A stretch of DNA of 64,000 nucleotides, taken from the NCBI RefSeq assembly GCF_000473265.1, contig NZ_KI421511.1, positions 3,819,560-3,883,559 of the forward strand, read 5' to 3'. Under the pieces are notes generated by a model. That model saw only the letters and a list, made by a program, of their open reading frames with translations. It did no database searches and had not been told where the DNA came from. Source of the DNA: Amycolatopsis thermoflava N1165 (GTDB taxonomy: Bacteria; Actinomycetota; Actinomycetes; Mycobacteriales; Pseudonocardiaceae). Shown piece after piece: positions 53,212-61,827 of the stretch. Position 1 is the stretch's first letter. Each line of letters starts with the position of its first letter. Made by a program: the position numbers and the translations under genes.

Positions 53212-53967
53212 TTACGGCGCGGCCAGCTCCCGGGTCAGCGCGGAGGCGGCGGTCCGCACCGCGGGCGCCAGCCGTTCCACGTCGAGGCGCTCGGCGCTGC
53301 CGGTGATCGACACGGCCGCGACCAGCCTGCGCCGCCGGTCGTACACCGGCGCGGCCACCGCGGCGACGCCGACCTCGGCTTCCTCGTGGTTGACCCCGTA
53401 CCCGCGCTCCACAGCCCGGTCCAGCTCCCGCCGCAGCAACCCGGGCGCGACGATCGTGCGTGGCGTCTTGCGGGCCAGCCCGGCCTCGGTGACGCGCCGG
53501 AAGTACTCCGGCGGCCCGAGCGCGAGGAAGACCTTGCCGGTCGCGGTGCAGTGCACCGGCATCCGGCCGCCGACGCGCGAGCGGATGGGCGTCGACCGGT
53601 GACCGGTGACCTTCTCCAGGAACAACGTGTGACCGCCGTCCGGCACCGCGAGGTGGATGTTCTCGTGCGTGGCCTCGTACAGGTCCTGCAGGTACGGCAA
53701 CGCCGCTTCGCGCAGTTCACGCCGCCGCGGCACGCGCTGGCCGAGCTCGAAGAGCTTCATTCCCAGCCGGTAGGAGGCACCGTGGCGTTCCAGCCCGCCC
53801 CAGCGGACGAGTTCGGCGATCATCCGGTGGGCGGTGGGCTTCGGCAGCCCCGTGCGGGCGGACAATTCGGCCAGGGAGAGTTCGACATCGGCGGGTTCGA
53901 ACGCGTCCAGCAACACCAGGCCGCGCGCCAGCACCGACTTCGGGACATCGCCATCGCCTGCGGCCAT
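53212..53967 (-). CDS. IclR-family transcriptional regulator
   Basis: A 251-residue regulator. The winged helix-turn-helix is at about 10-75 (SLAELSARTGLPKPTAHRMI), and the effector GAF-like domain follows, with MPVHCTATGKVFLALGPPEY and ERGYGVNHEEAEVGVAAVAA, the hallmark C-terminal pocket. It lies directly upstream of the ABC exporter genes on the same strand, 17 bp away, and may control them or be transcribed with them. IclR ligands are usually small carboxylic acids. Confidence 0.92.
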   Translation of the reverse strand: MAAGDGDVPKSVLARGLVLLDAFEPADVELSLAELSARTGLPKPTAHRMIAELVRWGGLERHGASYRLGMKLFELGQRVPRRRELREAALPYLQDLYEATHENIHLAVPDGGHTLFLEKVTGHRSTPIRSRVGGRMPVHCTATGKVFLALGPPEYFRRVTEAGLARKTPRTIVAPGLLRRELDRAVERGYGVNHEEAEVGVAAVAAPVYDRRRRLVAAVSITGSAERLDVERLAPAVRTAASALTRELAAP

Positions 53968-53990
53968 GCCCCAGATGGTAATTCCCGGAA

Positions 53991-54027
53991 GGGGCTCCCG
54001 GTAAGGATCAATCCCACCGGGAGCCCC
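53991..54027 (-). terminator. Terminator hairpin of ndk
   Basis: Perfect 12-bp stem: GGGGCTCCCGGT (53991-54002) with ACCGGGAGCCCC (54016-54027), 13-base loop. It lies 9 bp after the ndk stop and about 24 bp before the IclR start, separating the two units. Minus-strand read-out is TTCCGGG, with only two T. Confidence 0.82.
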
Positions 54028-54036
54028 CGCGGTTGC

Positions 54037-54447
54037 TCAGAGGTCCGGGAACCAGAGCTTCAGCTCGCGCTCGGCCGACTCCGGCGAGTCCGAGCCGTGC
54101 ACCAGGTTGAACTGGGTCTCCAGGCCGTAGTCCCCGCGCAGCGTGCCCGGGGTGGCCTTCTCCACCGGGTCGGTGCCGCCCGCCAGCTGGCGGAAGGCCG
54201 CGATGGCCCGCACGCCCTCGACGGCGATCGCGACGACCGGGCCGGAGGTGATGAACTCCAGCAGGTCACCGAAGAACGGCTTGTCCTTGTGCTCGGCGTA
54301 GTGCTCCTCGGCGACCGAACGCTCGACGGTGCGCAGCTCCAGCGCGGCCAGCTTCAGCCCCTTGCGCTCGATGCGCGAAATGACCTCGCCGACGAGGCCG
54401 CGCTGTACGCCGTCGGGCTTGACCAGAACCAGCGTGCGTTCACTCAC
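54037..54447 (-). CDS. ndk: Nucleoside diphosphate kinase
   Basis: A 136-residue kinase that equilibrates NTP and dNTP pools. [20 protein letters not shown] starts it, and the phosphate-carrying His is in [16 protein letters not shown]. Length and order of motifs are normal. In mycobacteria ndk follows rne directly; here the subtilase, ABC exporter and IclR genes are inserted between. Confidence 0.97.
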   Translation of the reverse strand: MSERTLVLVKPDGVQRGLVGEVISRIERKGLKLAALELRTVERSVAEEHYAEHKDKPFFGDLLEFITSGPVVAIAVEGVRAIAAFRQLAGGTDPVEKATPGTLRGDYGLETQFNLVHGSDSPESAERELKLWFPDL

Positions 54448-54501
54448 GACTGTGTTTCTCCTTCATCACGTGCACGGATTGCCCGAAGCCTACTGGCCTG
54501 G

Positions 54502-56043
54502 TCAGCGCTGCGGTTCCAGGGTCGTCGACCACAGCGAGGCGCCCGTGCCGTCACGGAGATCGACTCGCAGCTCACCCGAGCCGCCGTCGATGTTGATTTC
54601 GCCGAAATGCTGGAAACCGGCCATCGGCGAGGTGTTCGCGGCGGGCGGGGCGTGCACGAAAACGGCCTGCGGGCCGAAGGTCGGGTCGAGCGTGTTCGGG
54701 CCGAACGCGCCGGCGTGCAGCGGGCCGGAAACGAATTCCCAGAACGGGTCGAAATCCTGCACCGCGGCGCGGTCCGGCGAATAGTGGTGCGCCGCGGTGT
54801 AGTGCACGTCGGCGGTCAGCCACACGGTGTTGCGCACCTTCCGCTTCGCCAGTTCCCGCAGCACCCACGCGATCTCGCTCTCGCGGCCTGCGGGCGCACC
54901 GGGCCGGTTGTTCGCCACGCCCTCGATGCCGGTGGAGCCGTCCAGCACGGCCAGTCCGATGGGCAGGTCGGCCTGCACGATCTTCCACGTGGCGCGGCTG
55001 CGGGACAGGCCGTCCACGAGCCACTTCGCCTGCTTCTCGCCGAGGATCTGCCCGGGCTTCGTCGGGTCCGCGGTGTTGGCGTCCTTGTAGGTCCGCATGT
55101 CCAGCACGAACACCTCCAGCCGCGAGCCGTAGGTGAAGCTGCGGTACACCCGGCCGTCCACCGCCTGGCGCGGGTCGATCGGCTGCCACTCGTGGAACGC
55201 CTGGAACGCCCGCGCGGCCAGCACGTCGACGCGCTTTTCGGTGTACTGCGGCAGGTCCAGGATCTCGCCCGGGTACCAGTTGTTGGTGACCTCGTGGTCG
55301 TCCCACTGGACGTAGCTGGGTACGGCGGCGGTGAAGGCGCGGACGTTCGCGTCGAGCATGTTGTAGGCGAACTGGCCGCGGTACTCGTCGAGCGTCTCGG
55401 CGACCTTCGTCTTCTCCGGGGTCACGATGTTGCGCCAGACGCGGCCGTCGGGCAGCGTGACCGTCTCGGTGAGCGGGCCGTCGGCGTAGACCGTGTCGCC
55501 GCTGTGCAGGAACAGGTCCGGTTTGCGGGCGAGCATCGCGGCGTAGGCGGTCATGCCGCCGATGTCCGGGTTGATGCCCCAGCCCTGGCCCGCCACGTCG
55601 CCGGACCAGGTCAGCCGCACGTCGCTGCGCCCAACCGGCGCGGTCTTGAACGTGCCGGTCAGCGGCTCGCTGGTGGCCCGGCCGTCGAGGGATTCGGCGG
55701 TGACCCGGTAGTGCAGTTCGGTGCCCGGCGCGAGCGCGGAGATCCGCAGTTTGCCGGTGCCGCCGGTGTCCGGGGTCAGCAGCGGACCGCGGATGGTCCG
55801 CGCGTGTCGGAACGACGGGTCGCGCGAGACCTCGACGATCATGCGGGACGGCCGGTCGGCACGGGTCCAGACCAGTGCCGAGTTCGGGGTCACGTCGCCG
55901 GACTGGATGCCGTGCGTCAGGACGGGGCGGTCCTTGCGGACGAGGACGGCGTTCGCGAAGGGGCTGCCGAGGACGCCTGCGGCGAGGACACCGGCGCCGA
56001 CGAGGCCGGTTCTGAGGGCGGAGCGGCGGGTCTGTTCGGTCAT
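54502..56043 (-). CDS. phoD: Tat-exported PhoD-type alkaline phosphatase
   Basis: A 513-residue phosphodiesterase/phosphatase. The N-terminus TEQTRRSALRTGLVGAGVLA is a twin-arginine signal, cleaved near LGSPFANA. A fibronectin-like domain (about 45-140) precedes the metallophosphatase domain, whose metal ligands lie in LTWSGDVAGQGWG, DLFLHSGDTVYADGP, QWDDHEVTNNWYP and WLTADVHYTAAHHY. PhoD enzymes use Ca and Fe and attack phosphate diesters outside the cell, often under phosphate limitation. No PHO box was recognised upstream. It stands between ndk and the DUF4260 gene. Confidence 0.93.
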   Translation of the reverse strand: MTEQTRRSALRTGLVGAGVLAAGVLGSPFANAVLVRKDRPVLTHGIQSGDVTPNSALVWTRADRPSRMIVEVSRDPSFRHARTIRGPLLTPDTGGTGKLRISALAPGTELHYRVTAESLDGRATSEPLTGTFKTAPVGRSDVRLTWSGDVAGQGWGINPDIGGMTAYAAMLARKPDLFLHSGDTVYADGPLTETVTLPDGRVWRNIVTPEKTKVAETLDEYRGQFAYNMLDANVRAFTAAVPSYVQWDDHEVTNNWYPGEILDLPQYTEKRVDVLAARAFQAFHEWQPIDPRQAVDGRVYRSFTYGSRLEVFVLDMRTYKDANTADPTKPGQILGEKQAKWLVDGLSRSRATWKIVQADLPIGLAVLDGSTGIEGVANNRPGAPAGRESEIAWVLRELAKRKVRNTVWLTADVHYTAAHHYSPDRAAVQDFDPFWEFVSGPLHAGAFGPNTLDPTFGPQAVFVHAPPAANTSPMAGFQHFGEINIDGGSGELRVDLRDGTGASLWSTTLEPQR

Positions 56044-56104
56044 GCTGGAGTTCTATGCGGGCTCGGGGGCCGACGGGCCAACTCCGGCTGACCGGACGGT
56101 GAAA

Positions 56105-56470
56105 TCACGCGGTGGCACGCTGCCTGCCGTCGGCCGTGCGCAGACCGTAACCGAAGGCGCGGTCCACGACGATGTGCGCGAGCCAGGCCAGCCCGAGCGT
56201 GAAGGCAGCGGGGCTCGCGACGAAGCTGAAGACCACAAGCAGGACGACCGGACCCGCCCAGTGGTGGGCGGCGTTGTAGAACGGCACCACCCGGCGCGGC
56301 AGCACGCCGCGCTCGGCGGGCGGCGCGCCGATCCCGGCCAGGAACGTCAGGTCCGGCCCGATCAGGCCGAGCAGCAGGGCGCCGACGGTCCAGCCGCCGT
56401 GCTTGACGGCCTCGAACACGGCGAACGCGAGCAGGAAGACGCCGGCGAGGGCCCAGGCGGTGCGCTTCAT
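56105..56470 (-). CDS. DUF4260 family membrane protein
   Basis: A 121-residue hydrophobic protein with about three or four membrane helices: AWALAGVFLLAFAVFEAVKH, VGALLLGLIGPDLTFLAGIG, YNAAHHWAGPVVLLVVFSFV and LAWLAHIVVDRAFGYGLRT. The HH and D/H residues in these helices are typical of DUF4260. ATG 56470 is preceded by GGAGGAG. Its promoter carries two clear palindromes and a TTGACA-type -35. Function unknown. Relatives are commonly found beside a TetR gene, which is missing here. Confidence 0.82.
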   Translation of the reverse strand: MKRTAWALAGVFLLAFAVFEAVKHGGWTVGALLLGLIGPDLTFLAGIGAPPAERGVLPRRVVPFYNAAHHWAGPVVLLVVFSFVASPAAFTLGLAWLAHIVVDRAFGYGLRTADGRQRATA

Positions 56471-56503
56471 GGGAACACTCCTCCGAGATCGGTTGTCCAT
56501 TTC

Positions 56504-56567
56504 GAGAGCAGTGCTCTCACAAGACAACAATGACCGAGCGGAGCGCCCTTGTCAAGAGCACTGCTCT
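56504..56567 (-). promoter_or_regulatory. Promoter of the DUF4260 gene with twin palindromic operators
   Basis: GAGAGC-AGT-GCTCTC (56504-56518) and AGAGC-ACT-GCTCT (56555-56567) are two copies of one palindrome, with centres about 50 bp (five helical turns) apart. On the minus strand a perfect -35 box TTGACA (56555-56550) touches the distal copy, so a repressor bound at both sites would flank or loop the promoter. No regulator gene is adjacent. Confidence 0.75.
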
Positions 56568-56582
56568 CTTTTCGGATCGCCG

Positions 56583-56975
56583 CTACTGCTGCTGGCTGGG
56601 CAGACGGCCCTCAGCCATGCGCCGGGCCACGTCGTTGCGCAGCCACAGCGCCCACAGCCAGAACGCGAGGAACAGCAGGCCGATGACGCCGATGGCCACC
56701 GTGTCGACGAAGTACGCGACCAGCGCGACCTGCAGCACCAGGATCGCCGGCACCGCCCAGCGCCGCTTCAGCACGCCGCACAGCAGCACGTGCAGCACGG
56801 CGATCACGATGATCCCCCAGCCCGCGAGGGTGCCGATGCCGCCGCCCAGGTTGGCGATCACCGGCAGCGCCAGGCCGACCGTGATGGCCTCGCAGATCAG
56901 CGTCCCGGCCATCACCCCGCGGAAGGACTTCATCGGGTCCTTCGCCGGGGGCCGGACCGTCTTCTCCTCGCTCAC
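56583..56975 (-). CDS. DUF4233 membrane protein
   Basis: A 130-residue protein with four hydrophobic segments (GVMAGTLICEAITVGLALPV, GIIVIAVLHVLLCGVL, WAVPAILVLQVALVAYFVD, IGLLFLAFWLWALWLRNDVA). The family is actinobacterial and regularly coded immediately after folC, as here, where its ATG overlaps the folC stop by 4 bp. Function unknown. Confidence 0.92.
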   Translation of the reverse strand: MSEEKTVRPPAKDPMKSFRGVMAGTLICEAITVGLALPVIANLGGGIGTLAGWGIIVIAVLHVLLCGVLKRRWAVPAILVLQVALVAYFVDTVAIGVIGLLFLAFWLWALWLRNDVARRMAEGRLPSQQQ

Positions 56976-58441
56976 GCGGGCTCCTTCCCGAACAACGTCC
57001 GCGCGTCGCCGACCGTGACGACGGAACCCGTGATCAGCACACCGCCGCCGGCCAGCGGTTCGCCGCCGTCGCTCTCCTCGACCAGCGCCACCGCGGTCTC
57101 CACCGCCGCGTCCAGGCTGGGCTCGGCGACCACCCGGTCCTCCCCGAACACCGCCAGCGCCAGTTCGTTCAGCTCGTCCAGCGGCATCGCGCGGGGCGAG
57201 CTGTTCTTGGTGACCACCACATCGGAGACCACCGGTTCGAGCGCCTCCAGCACGCCGCGCACGTCCTTGTCCTCGAGCGCCCCGATGACCGCGGCGAGCC
57301 TGCGGAACGCGAACTCCTCCTCGATCGCGGTGGCCAGCGCCCGCGCGCCGTGCGGGTTGTGGGCCGCGTCCAGCAGCACCGTCGGCGCGGCGCGGACGGG
57401 CTCCAGGCGGCCCGGGATCTCCACCGCCGCGAACGCCTCGCGCACGGCCTCGATGTCGAGCCGCCGGTCCTTGCCCGCGCCGAAGAACGCCTCGACCGCG
57501 GCCAGCGCCAGCAGCGCGTTGTTCGCCTGGTGCGCGCCGTGCAGGGGCAGGAAGATCTCGTCGTAGACGCCGCCGAGGCCCTGCAGGCTCAGCATCTGCC
57601 CGCCGACCGCGATCTCGCGCCGCAGCACGCCGAACTCGCTGCCCGCGCGCGCGACCGTCGCGTCCACCTCGACCGTGCGCTCCAGCAGCACGCGCTGCGC
57701 ATCCGGCTCCTGCTCGGCGAGGATCGCGACGCTGCCCGCCTTGATGATCCCGGCCTTCTCGCCCGCGATCCCGCCGAGGTCGCTGCCCAGGTAGTCGGTG
57801 TGGTCGAGGCCGATCGGCGTGATGACCGCGACCTGCCCGTCGGCGACGTTGGTGGCGTCCCAGGTGCCGCCCATGCCGGTCTCGATCACCGCGGCGTCGA
57901 CCGGCGCGTCCGCGAACGCCGCGAACGCCATGCCGGTGAGCACCTCGAACTTGCTCATCTTCGGGCCGCCCGCGTTGTCCACCATGCCGATGTAGGGCGC
58001 GATGTCGCGGTAGATGTCGACGTACTTCGACGCCGCGATCGGGGCGCCGTCGACGGCGATCCGCTCGGTGACCAGCTGCAGGTGCGGGCTGGTGTAGCGG
58101 CCCACGCGCAGCCCGAGGCGGGACAGCAGCGCATCGATCATCCGGGTGACCGAGCCCTTGCCGTTGGTGCCCGCGACGTGGATGACGGGGTACGTCTTCT
58201 GCGGGTCGCCCAGCACGGTCATCAGCGCGGCGATGCGGTCGAGCGACGGCTCGATCTTCGTCTCCGGCCAGCGCTGGTTCAGTTCGGCCTCGACGCGCAG
58301 CAGCTCACGGCGGGCCTGTCGCTCGATCTCCTCCAGGTCGACCGGGTCGATCTCGGCCGGATCGTCGGGCAGGGGCCCGGCTACGAAGTTGCCCCCGCTG
58401 GACAGCTCCGCCGGGTACTCCTCGTCCTCGCCCGATGTCAC
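56972..58441 (-). CDS. folC: Folylpolyglutamate synthase / dihydrofolate synthase
   Basis: A 489-residue Mur-ligase-like enzyme that adds glutamate to dihydropteroate and folates. The P-loop is VIHVAGTNGKGSVTRMIDAL, ETGMGGTWDATNVADGQVAV and DHTDYLGSDLGGIAGEKAGI are further family motifs, and LLDAAHNPHGARALATAI lies in the C-terminal domain. About 40 acidic residues extend the N-terminus. In mycobacteria valS precedes folC; here the region upstream turns into accessory genes. Confidence 0.96.
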   Translation of the reverse strand: MTSGEDEEYPAELSSGGNFVAGPLPDDPAEIDPVDLEEIERQARRELLRVEAELNQRWPETKIEPSLDRIAALMTVLGDPQKTYPVIHVAGTNGKGSVTRMIDALLSRLGLRVGRYTSPHLQLVTERIAVDGAPIAASKYVDIYRDIAPYIGMVDNAGGPKMSKFEVLTGMAFAAFADAPVDAAVIETGMGGTWDATNVADGQVAVITPIGLDHTDYLGSDLGGIAGEKAGIIKAGSVAILAEQEPDAQRVLLERTVEVDATVARAGSEFGVLRREIAVGGQMLSLQGLGGVYDEIFLPLHGAHQANNALLALAAVEAFFGAGKDRRLDIEAVREAFAAVEIPGRLEPVRAAPTVLLDAAHNPHGARALATAIEEEFAFRRLAAVIGALEDKDVRGVLEALEPVVSDVVVTKNSSPRAMPLDELNELALAVFGEDRVVAEPSLDAAVETAVALVEESDGGEPLAGGGVLITGSVVTVGDARTLFGKEPA

Positions 58442-58514
58442 GCGTTCTCCCTCTTCGGCCGGGGTTGACTACCCGGCCGAGTCTACTTTCGCGGGTCCTG
58501 GCAGGTTGGGCTGC

Positions 58515-59108
58515 ATGCCGTTCGACCACAACCACGCCTACCACCGGTTGCTGCTGCGGCACGTGCCCGCCGGGGCACGCACCGCGCTGGACGTGGGGTG
58601 CGGCGCGGGACGGTTCACCCGCAAGCTGGCCGCGGCCGGTCTGTCGGTCGAGGGGATCGACCCGTCCACGGAGGTCATCGCCGCGGCGCGGGCGCTCGGC
58701 CCCGGCATCACCTACCGGAACGAGGACGTCACGACGGCGGAGCTGGGCCGCTACGACTTCATCTCGTGCCTCGCCTCGCTGCACCACGTGCCGTTCGAGA
58801 CGGTGACGAAGCTGCGGGCGGCGCTCAACCCCGGCGGGGTGCTGGCGGTGCTCGGGCTGGCCAAGCCGCGCTCGGCGGCGGACTGGGCGATGTGGGGTCT
58901 GCTCGCGCCACCGGTCAACCTGGCGGCGCGGCTGGTCGTGGCGGCGGGCGAGCACCTCAACGGCGGTCCGGACCCGGTGGCGAAGGCGCCGGTGCGCGAC
59001 TGGGACACGACGATGACGCAGGTGCGACGCGACTCCGCGCGGCTGCTGCCCGGATCGAGCGTGCGGCCGCTGTTGTTCTTCCGCTACCTGCTGCTCTACC
59101 GGGCCTGA
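58515..59108 (+). CDS. Class I SAM-dependent methyltransferase
   Basis: A 197-residue methyltransferase. Motif I ALDVGCGAGRFTRKLAAAGL, acidic loop EGIDPSTEVIAAARALG, and YDFISCLASLHHVPFETVTK with ALNPGGVLAVLGLAKP give the typical Methyltransf_11/25 order. ATG 58515 has only a weak site (GGTTGGG). It is divergent from folC by 73 bp and its 3' end overlaps that of the DUF2277 gene by 13 bp (convergent). Substrate unknown. Confidence 0.86.
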   Translation: MPFDHNHAYHRLLLRHVPAGARTALDVGCGAGRFTRKLAAAGLSVEGIDPSTEVIAAARALGPGITYRNEDVTTAELGRYDFISCLASLHHVPFETVTKLRAALNPGGVLAVLGLAKPRSAADWAMWGLLAPPVNLAARLVVAAGEHLNGGPDPVAKAPVRDWDTTMTQVRRDSARLLPGSSVRPLLFFRYLLLYRA

Positions 59109-59371
59109 CGCGCGGCGATCCGCGCGCGCACTTCGGGCCGGCGCAACGGGGGCACGGTCGTGGGCGGCTGGCGGCGCGCGGGCAGCTCGCCGAGCAGCCG
59201 CGTGGTGATCTCGGCGATCTCCGCGACGGCCCGTTCGAACGGCTCGCGCGTGGCGTCGGACAGGGTCTGCACCCCGGTCACCTTGCGCACGTACTGGCGC
59301 GCGGCGGCCTCGATCTCCTCCGCCGTCGCCGACGGCTCGAGCCCGCGGAGCACCGTGATGTTTCGGCACAT
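59096..59371 (-). CDS. DUF2277 family protein
   Basis: A 91-residue protein that begins MCRNITVLRGLEPSATAEEI, the conserved opening of DUF2277, and continues AARQYVRKVTGVQTLSDAT and FERAVAEIAEITTRLL. Related small proteins in other bacteria show the same MCRNI start. Function unknown. Its last codons overlap the end of the convergent methyltransferase gene. Confidence 0.88.
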   Translation of the reverse strand: MCRNITVLRGLEPSATAEEIEAAARQYVRKVTGVQTLSDATREPFERAVAEIAEITTRLLGELPARRQPPTTVPPLRRPEVRARIAARQAR

Positions 59372-59442
59372 GTGGCCGAGACTACGCGCGCCGCGCCCTC
59401 GACGGGGTCACACTGATCGGGCAAGCTCTCGGGAAAGTCCCC

Positions 59443-60664
59443 GTGCACGAGGAGGTGTGCGCGCTGTCGACCGACTTCGGCGCCTACGTCGAGCGCTTTC
59501 CCCACCCGGAAACCGGAATCCCCTTCGCGGTCAAGGACTTCCTCGACGTCGCGGGCCAGACGACGCGCAACGGCACGCCCGGACTGGGGCACCACGTCGC
59601 GGCCGAGGACGCCGAAGTGGTCGCCCGGCTGCGTGCCGCCGGCTACGTCCCCGTCTCCCGCACCACCGTGCCGGAGCTGGCGTGGTCGGTCCGCACACCC
59701 GGCTGCCGCAACCCGTGGGCGCCGGACCGGGACGCGGGCGGGTCGAGCGGCGGCTCGGCGGTCGCCGTCGCCACCGGGGACGTGCCGGTCGCGCTGGGCA
59801 CCGACACCGGCGGCTCGATCCGCATCCCGGCCGCGTTGTGCGGGGTCGCCGGGCTGCGGCCGACGCACGGCACCGTGCCGATGCGCGGGGTGACGCCGCT
59901 CGTGCCGTCGATGGACACCGCCGGCCCGATCGCGCGGAAGGCGGCGGACTGCCTCACGGTGCACCGGATCCTGGCCGGTGCGGGTGAACCCGCGCCGGAC
60001 ACCGTCGAGGGTCTGCGCCTCGGCTGGCCGGAGCACCTGTGGCGCGGCAAGATCGACCCCGAGGTGCTGGAGGTGGTCGAGTCGGCCGCAGACACCCTGC
60101 GCACGGCCGGCGTGGAGATCGTGCCGGTCGAGCTGCCGCTGGGCGCCCGGCACGCGCGCTCGGCCGGGTACACGACCATGCTGTACGAGTCCGCCCAGCA
60201 GTGGTGGCAGGCCTACTCCGACGACCCGTCCGGCCTGCGTGGCCGCGCGATCGGACAGCTCAAGGCAGGCGCCGAGGTGAGCCGGGACGACTACGAGGCC
60301 GCCCGCGCCCGCGCTGCCGAGATCGCCGCCGAGGTGGACGCGGTGCTCAGCGAGGTCGACGCCCTGTTGATGCCCACCCGTGCCGGTCACCGCCGCGCCC
60401 GCCGACACCGACGAGGTCGAGCTCGGCGGGCGAGCGGAGTCGCTCGAAAACGCGTACTACCGGCTGACCGCACTAGCCTCCGTCAGCGGGCATCCCGCGC
60501 TGACGGTCCCGGCCGGGCTGACCGGCGCCGGTCTCCCGGCCGGCGCGCAGCTCGTCGGGCCGCGGCGGCGGGAAGCCCTGCTCTGCCTGCTCGGCGGAGT
60601 GATCGAATCCGGTCCACCCGCCCGCGCCCTGGCACGGGCCCGCACAGGAAGAACGCCGTCATGA
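59443..60664 (+). pseudogene. Amidase-signature enzyme interrupted by a +1 frameshift
   Basis: Residues 1-312 read as an amidase: the catalytic Lys in FAVKDFLDVAGQTTRNGTPG and the Ser-cis-Ser part in [20 protein letters not shown] and [20 protein letters not shown]. After DALLMPT the frame is lost at 60377-60379, where one C too many (CCCACCCGTG instead of CCCACCGTG) occurs. Restoring the frame gives VPVTAAPADTDEVELGG, ending at 60664 with LPAGAQLVGPRRREALLCLL, a normal amidase C-terminus. The restored stop overlaps the next ATG by 4 bp. Either a recent mutation or a sequencing error. Substrate unknown. Confidence 0.85.
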
Positions 60665-61827
60665 CGAAGCCCGACCCCCGTGACCTGCTCGGCATCCGCG
60701 ATCTGCTGAACGAGGAGGAGCGCGAGATCGCGGACACGGTGCGGACCTTCGTCCGCAAGGAGGTCGCCGACCACGCCGGCCAGTGGTTCGAGGACGCGAC
60801 GTTCCCGAAGCACCTGGTGGGGCAGCTCGGCGAGATGGGCCTGCTCGGCATGCACCTCACCGGGTACGGCTGCGCGGGCACCAGCGCCACCGCGTACGGC
60901 CTGGCGTGCCTGGAGCTGGAGGCCGGTGACAGCGGGCTGCGCAGCTTCGTGTCCGTGCAGGGCTCGCTGGCGATGTTCCCGATCTGGAAGTACGGCTCGG
61001 ACGAGCAGAAGGACCGGTGGCTGCCGTCGATGGCACGCGGCGAGGCGATCGGCTGCTTCGGCCTCACCGAGCCCGACCGCGGGTCCGACCCTGGCGACAT
61101 GCGCACGTTCGCCAAGCGCGACGGCGGCGACTGGATCCTCAACGGGTCCAAGATGTGGATCACCAACGGCACCCTCGCCGACGTCGCCGTGGTGTGGGCG
61201 CGCACCGACGAGGGCGTGCGCGGGTTCGTGGTGCCGACGGACACGCCGGGGTTCACCGCGCGGGAGATCAAGCACAAGCTGTCGCTGCGGATGTCCGCGA
61301 CGGCCGAGCTGTCGTTCGACGACCTGCGCCTGCCGGGCGACGCGGTGCTGCCCGGCGTGACCGGGCTGAAGGGGCCGCTGTCCTGCCTGTCCGAGGCGCG
61401 GTTCGGCATCCTGTTCGGGGCGCTCGGCGCGGCCCGCACGTGCTACGAAAGCGCACTCGACTACGCGTCGACGCGGGAGCAGTTCGGCCGCCCCATCGGC
61501 GGGTTCCAGCTTACGCAGCAGAAGCTCGTCGGGATGGCGATGGAGCTGAACAAGGGCATGCTGCTCGCGGTGCACCTCGGGCGCCGCAAGGACGCCGGCG
61601 AGCTGCCGCCCGAGCTGGTCAGCTTCGGCAAGCTGAACAACGTGCGCACCGCGATCGACATCGCCCGGACGGCGCGCACGATCCTGGCCGCGAACGGGAT
61701 CAGCCTGGAGTACCCGGTGCTGCGGCACGCGAACAACCTGGAGAGCGTGCTGACCTACGAGGGCACGGAGGAGATCCACACGCTGGTGCTCGGGCAGCTG
61801 CTGACCGGGCAGAGCGCCTACCGCTGA
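60661..61827 (+). CDS. Acyl-CoA dehydrogenase, glutaryl-CoA dehydrogenase-like
   Basis: A 388-residue FAD enzyme. AIGCFGLTEPDRGSDPGDMR, NGSKMWITNGTLADVAVVWA, STREQFGRPIGGFQLTQQKL, and the end RHANNLESVLTYEGTEEIHT followed by LVLGQLLTG match the glutaryl-CoA dehydrogenase branch, where the Glu of YEGTEE is the catalytic base. Glutaryl-CoA is an intermediate of lysine and tryptophan degradation. ATG 60661 is coupled to the amidase. The last codons (SAYR stop) are repeated twice downstream. Confidence 0.9.
   Translation: MTKPDPRDLLGIRDLLNEEEREIADTVRTFVRKEVADHAGQWFEDATFPKHLVGQLGEMGLLGMHLTGYGCAGTSATAYGLACLELEAGDSGLRSFVSVQGSLAMFPIWKYGSDEQKDRWLPSMARGEAIGCFGLTEPDRGSDPGDMRTFAKRDGGDWILNGSKMWITNGTLADVAVVWARTDEGVRGFVVPTDTPGFTAREIKHKLSLRMSATAELSFDDLRLPGDAVLPGVTGLKGPLSCLSEARFGILFGALGAARTCYESALDYASTREQFGRPIGGFQLTQQKLVGMAMELNKGMLLAVHLGRRKDAGELPPELVSFGKLNNVRTAIDIARTARTILAANGISLEYPVLRHANNLESVLTYEGTEEIHTLVLGQLLTGQSAYR

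Noticed and set aside
60380..60664. Separate small gene starting with GTG at 60380
   Set aside because: Its product is the missing C-terminal part of the amidase, not an independent protein.
59443..61827. A genuine amidase/acyl-CoA dehydrogenase fusion protein
   Set aside because: The junction of about 95 residues is Arg-rich nonsense; the correct amidase C-terminus is found in the neighbouring frame, and both genes keep a normal stop/start overlap.
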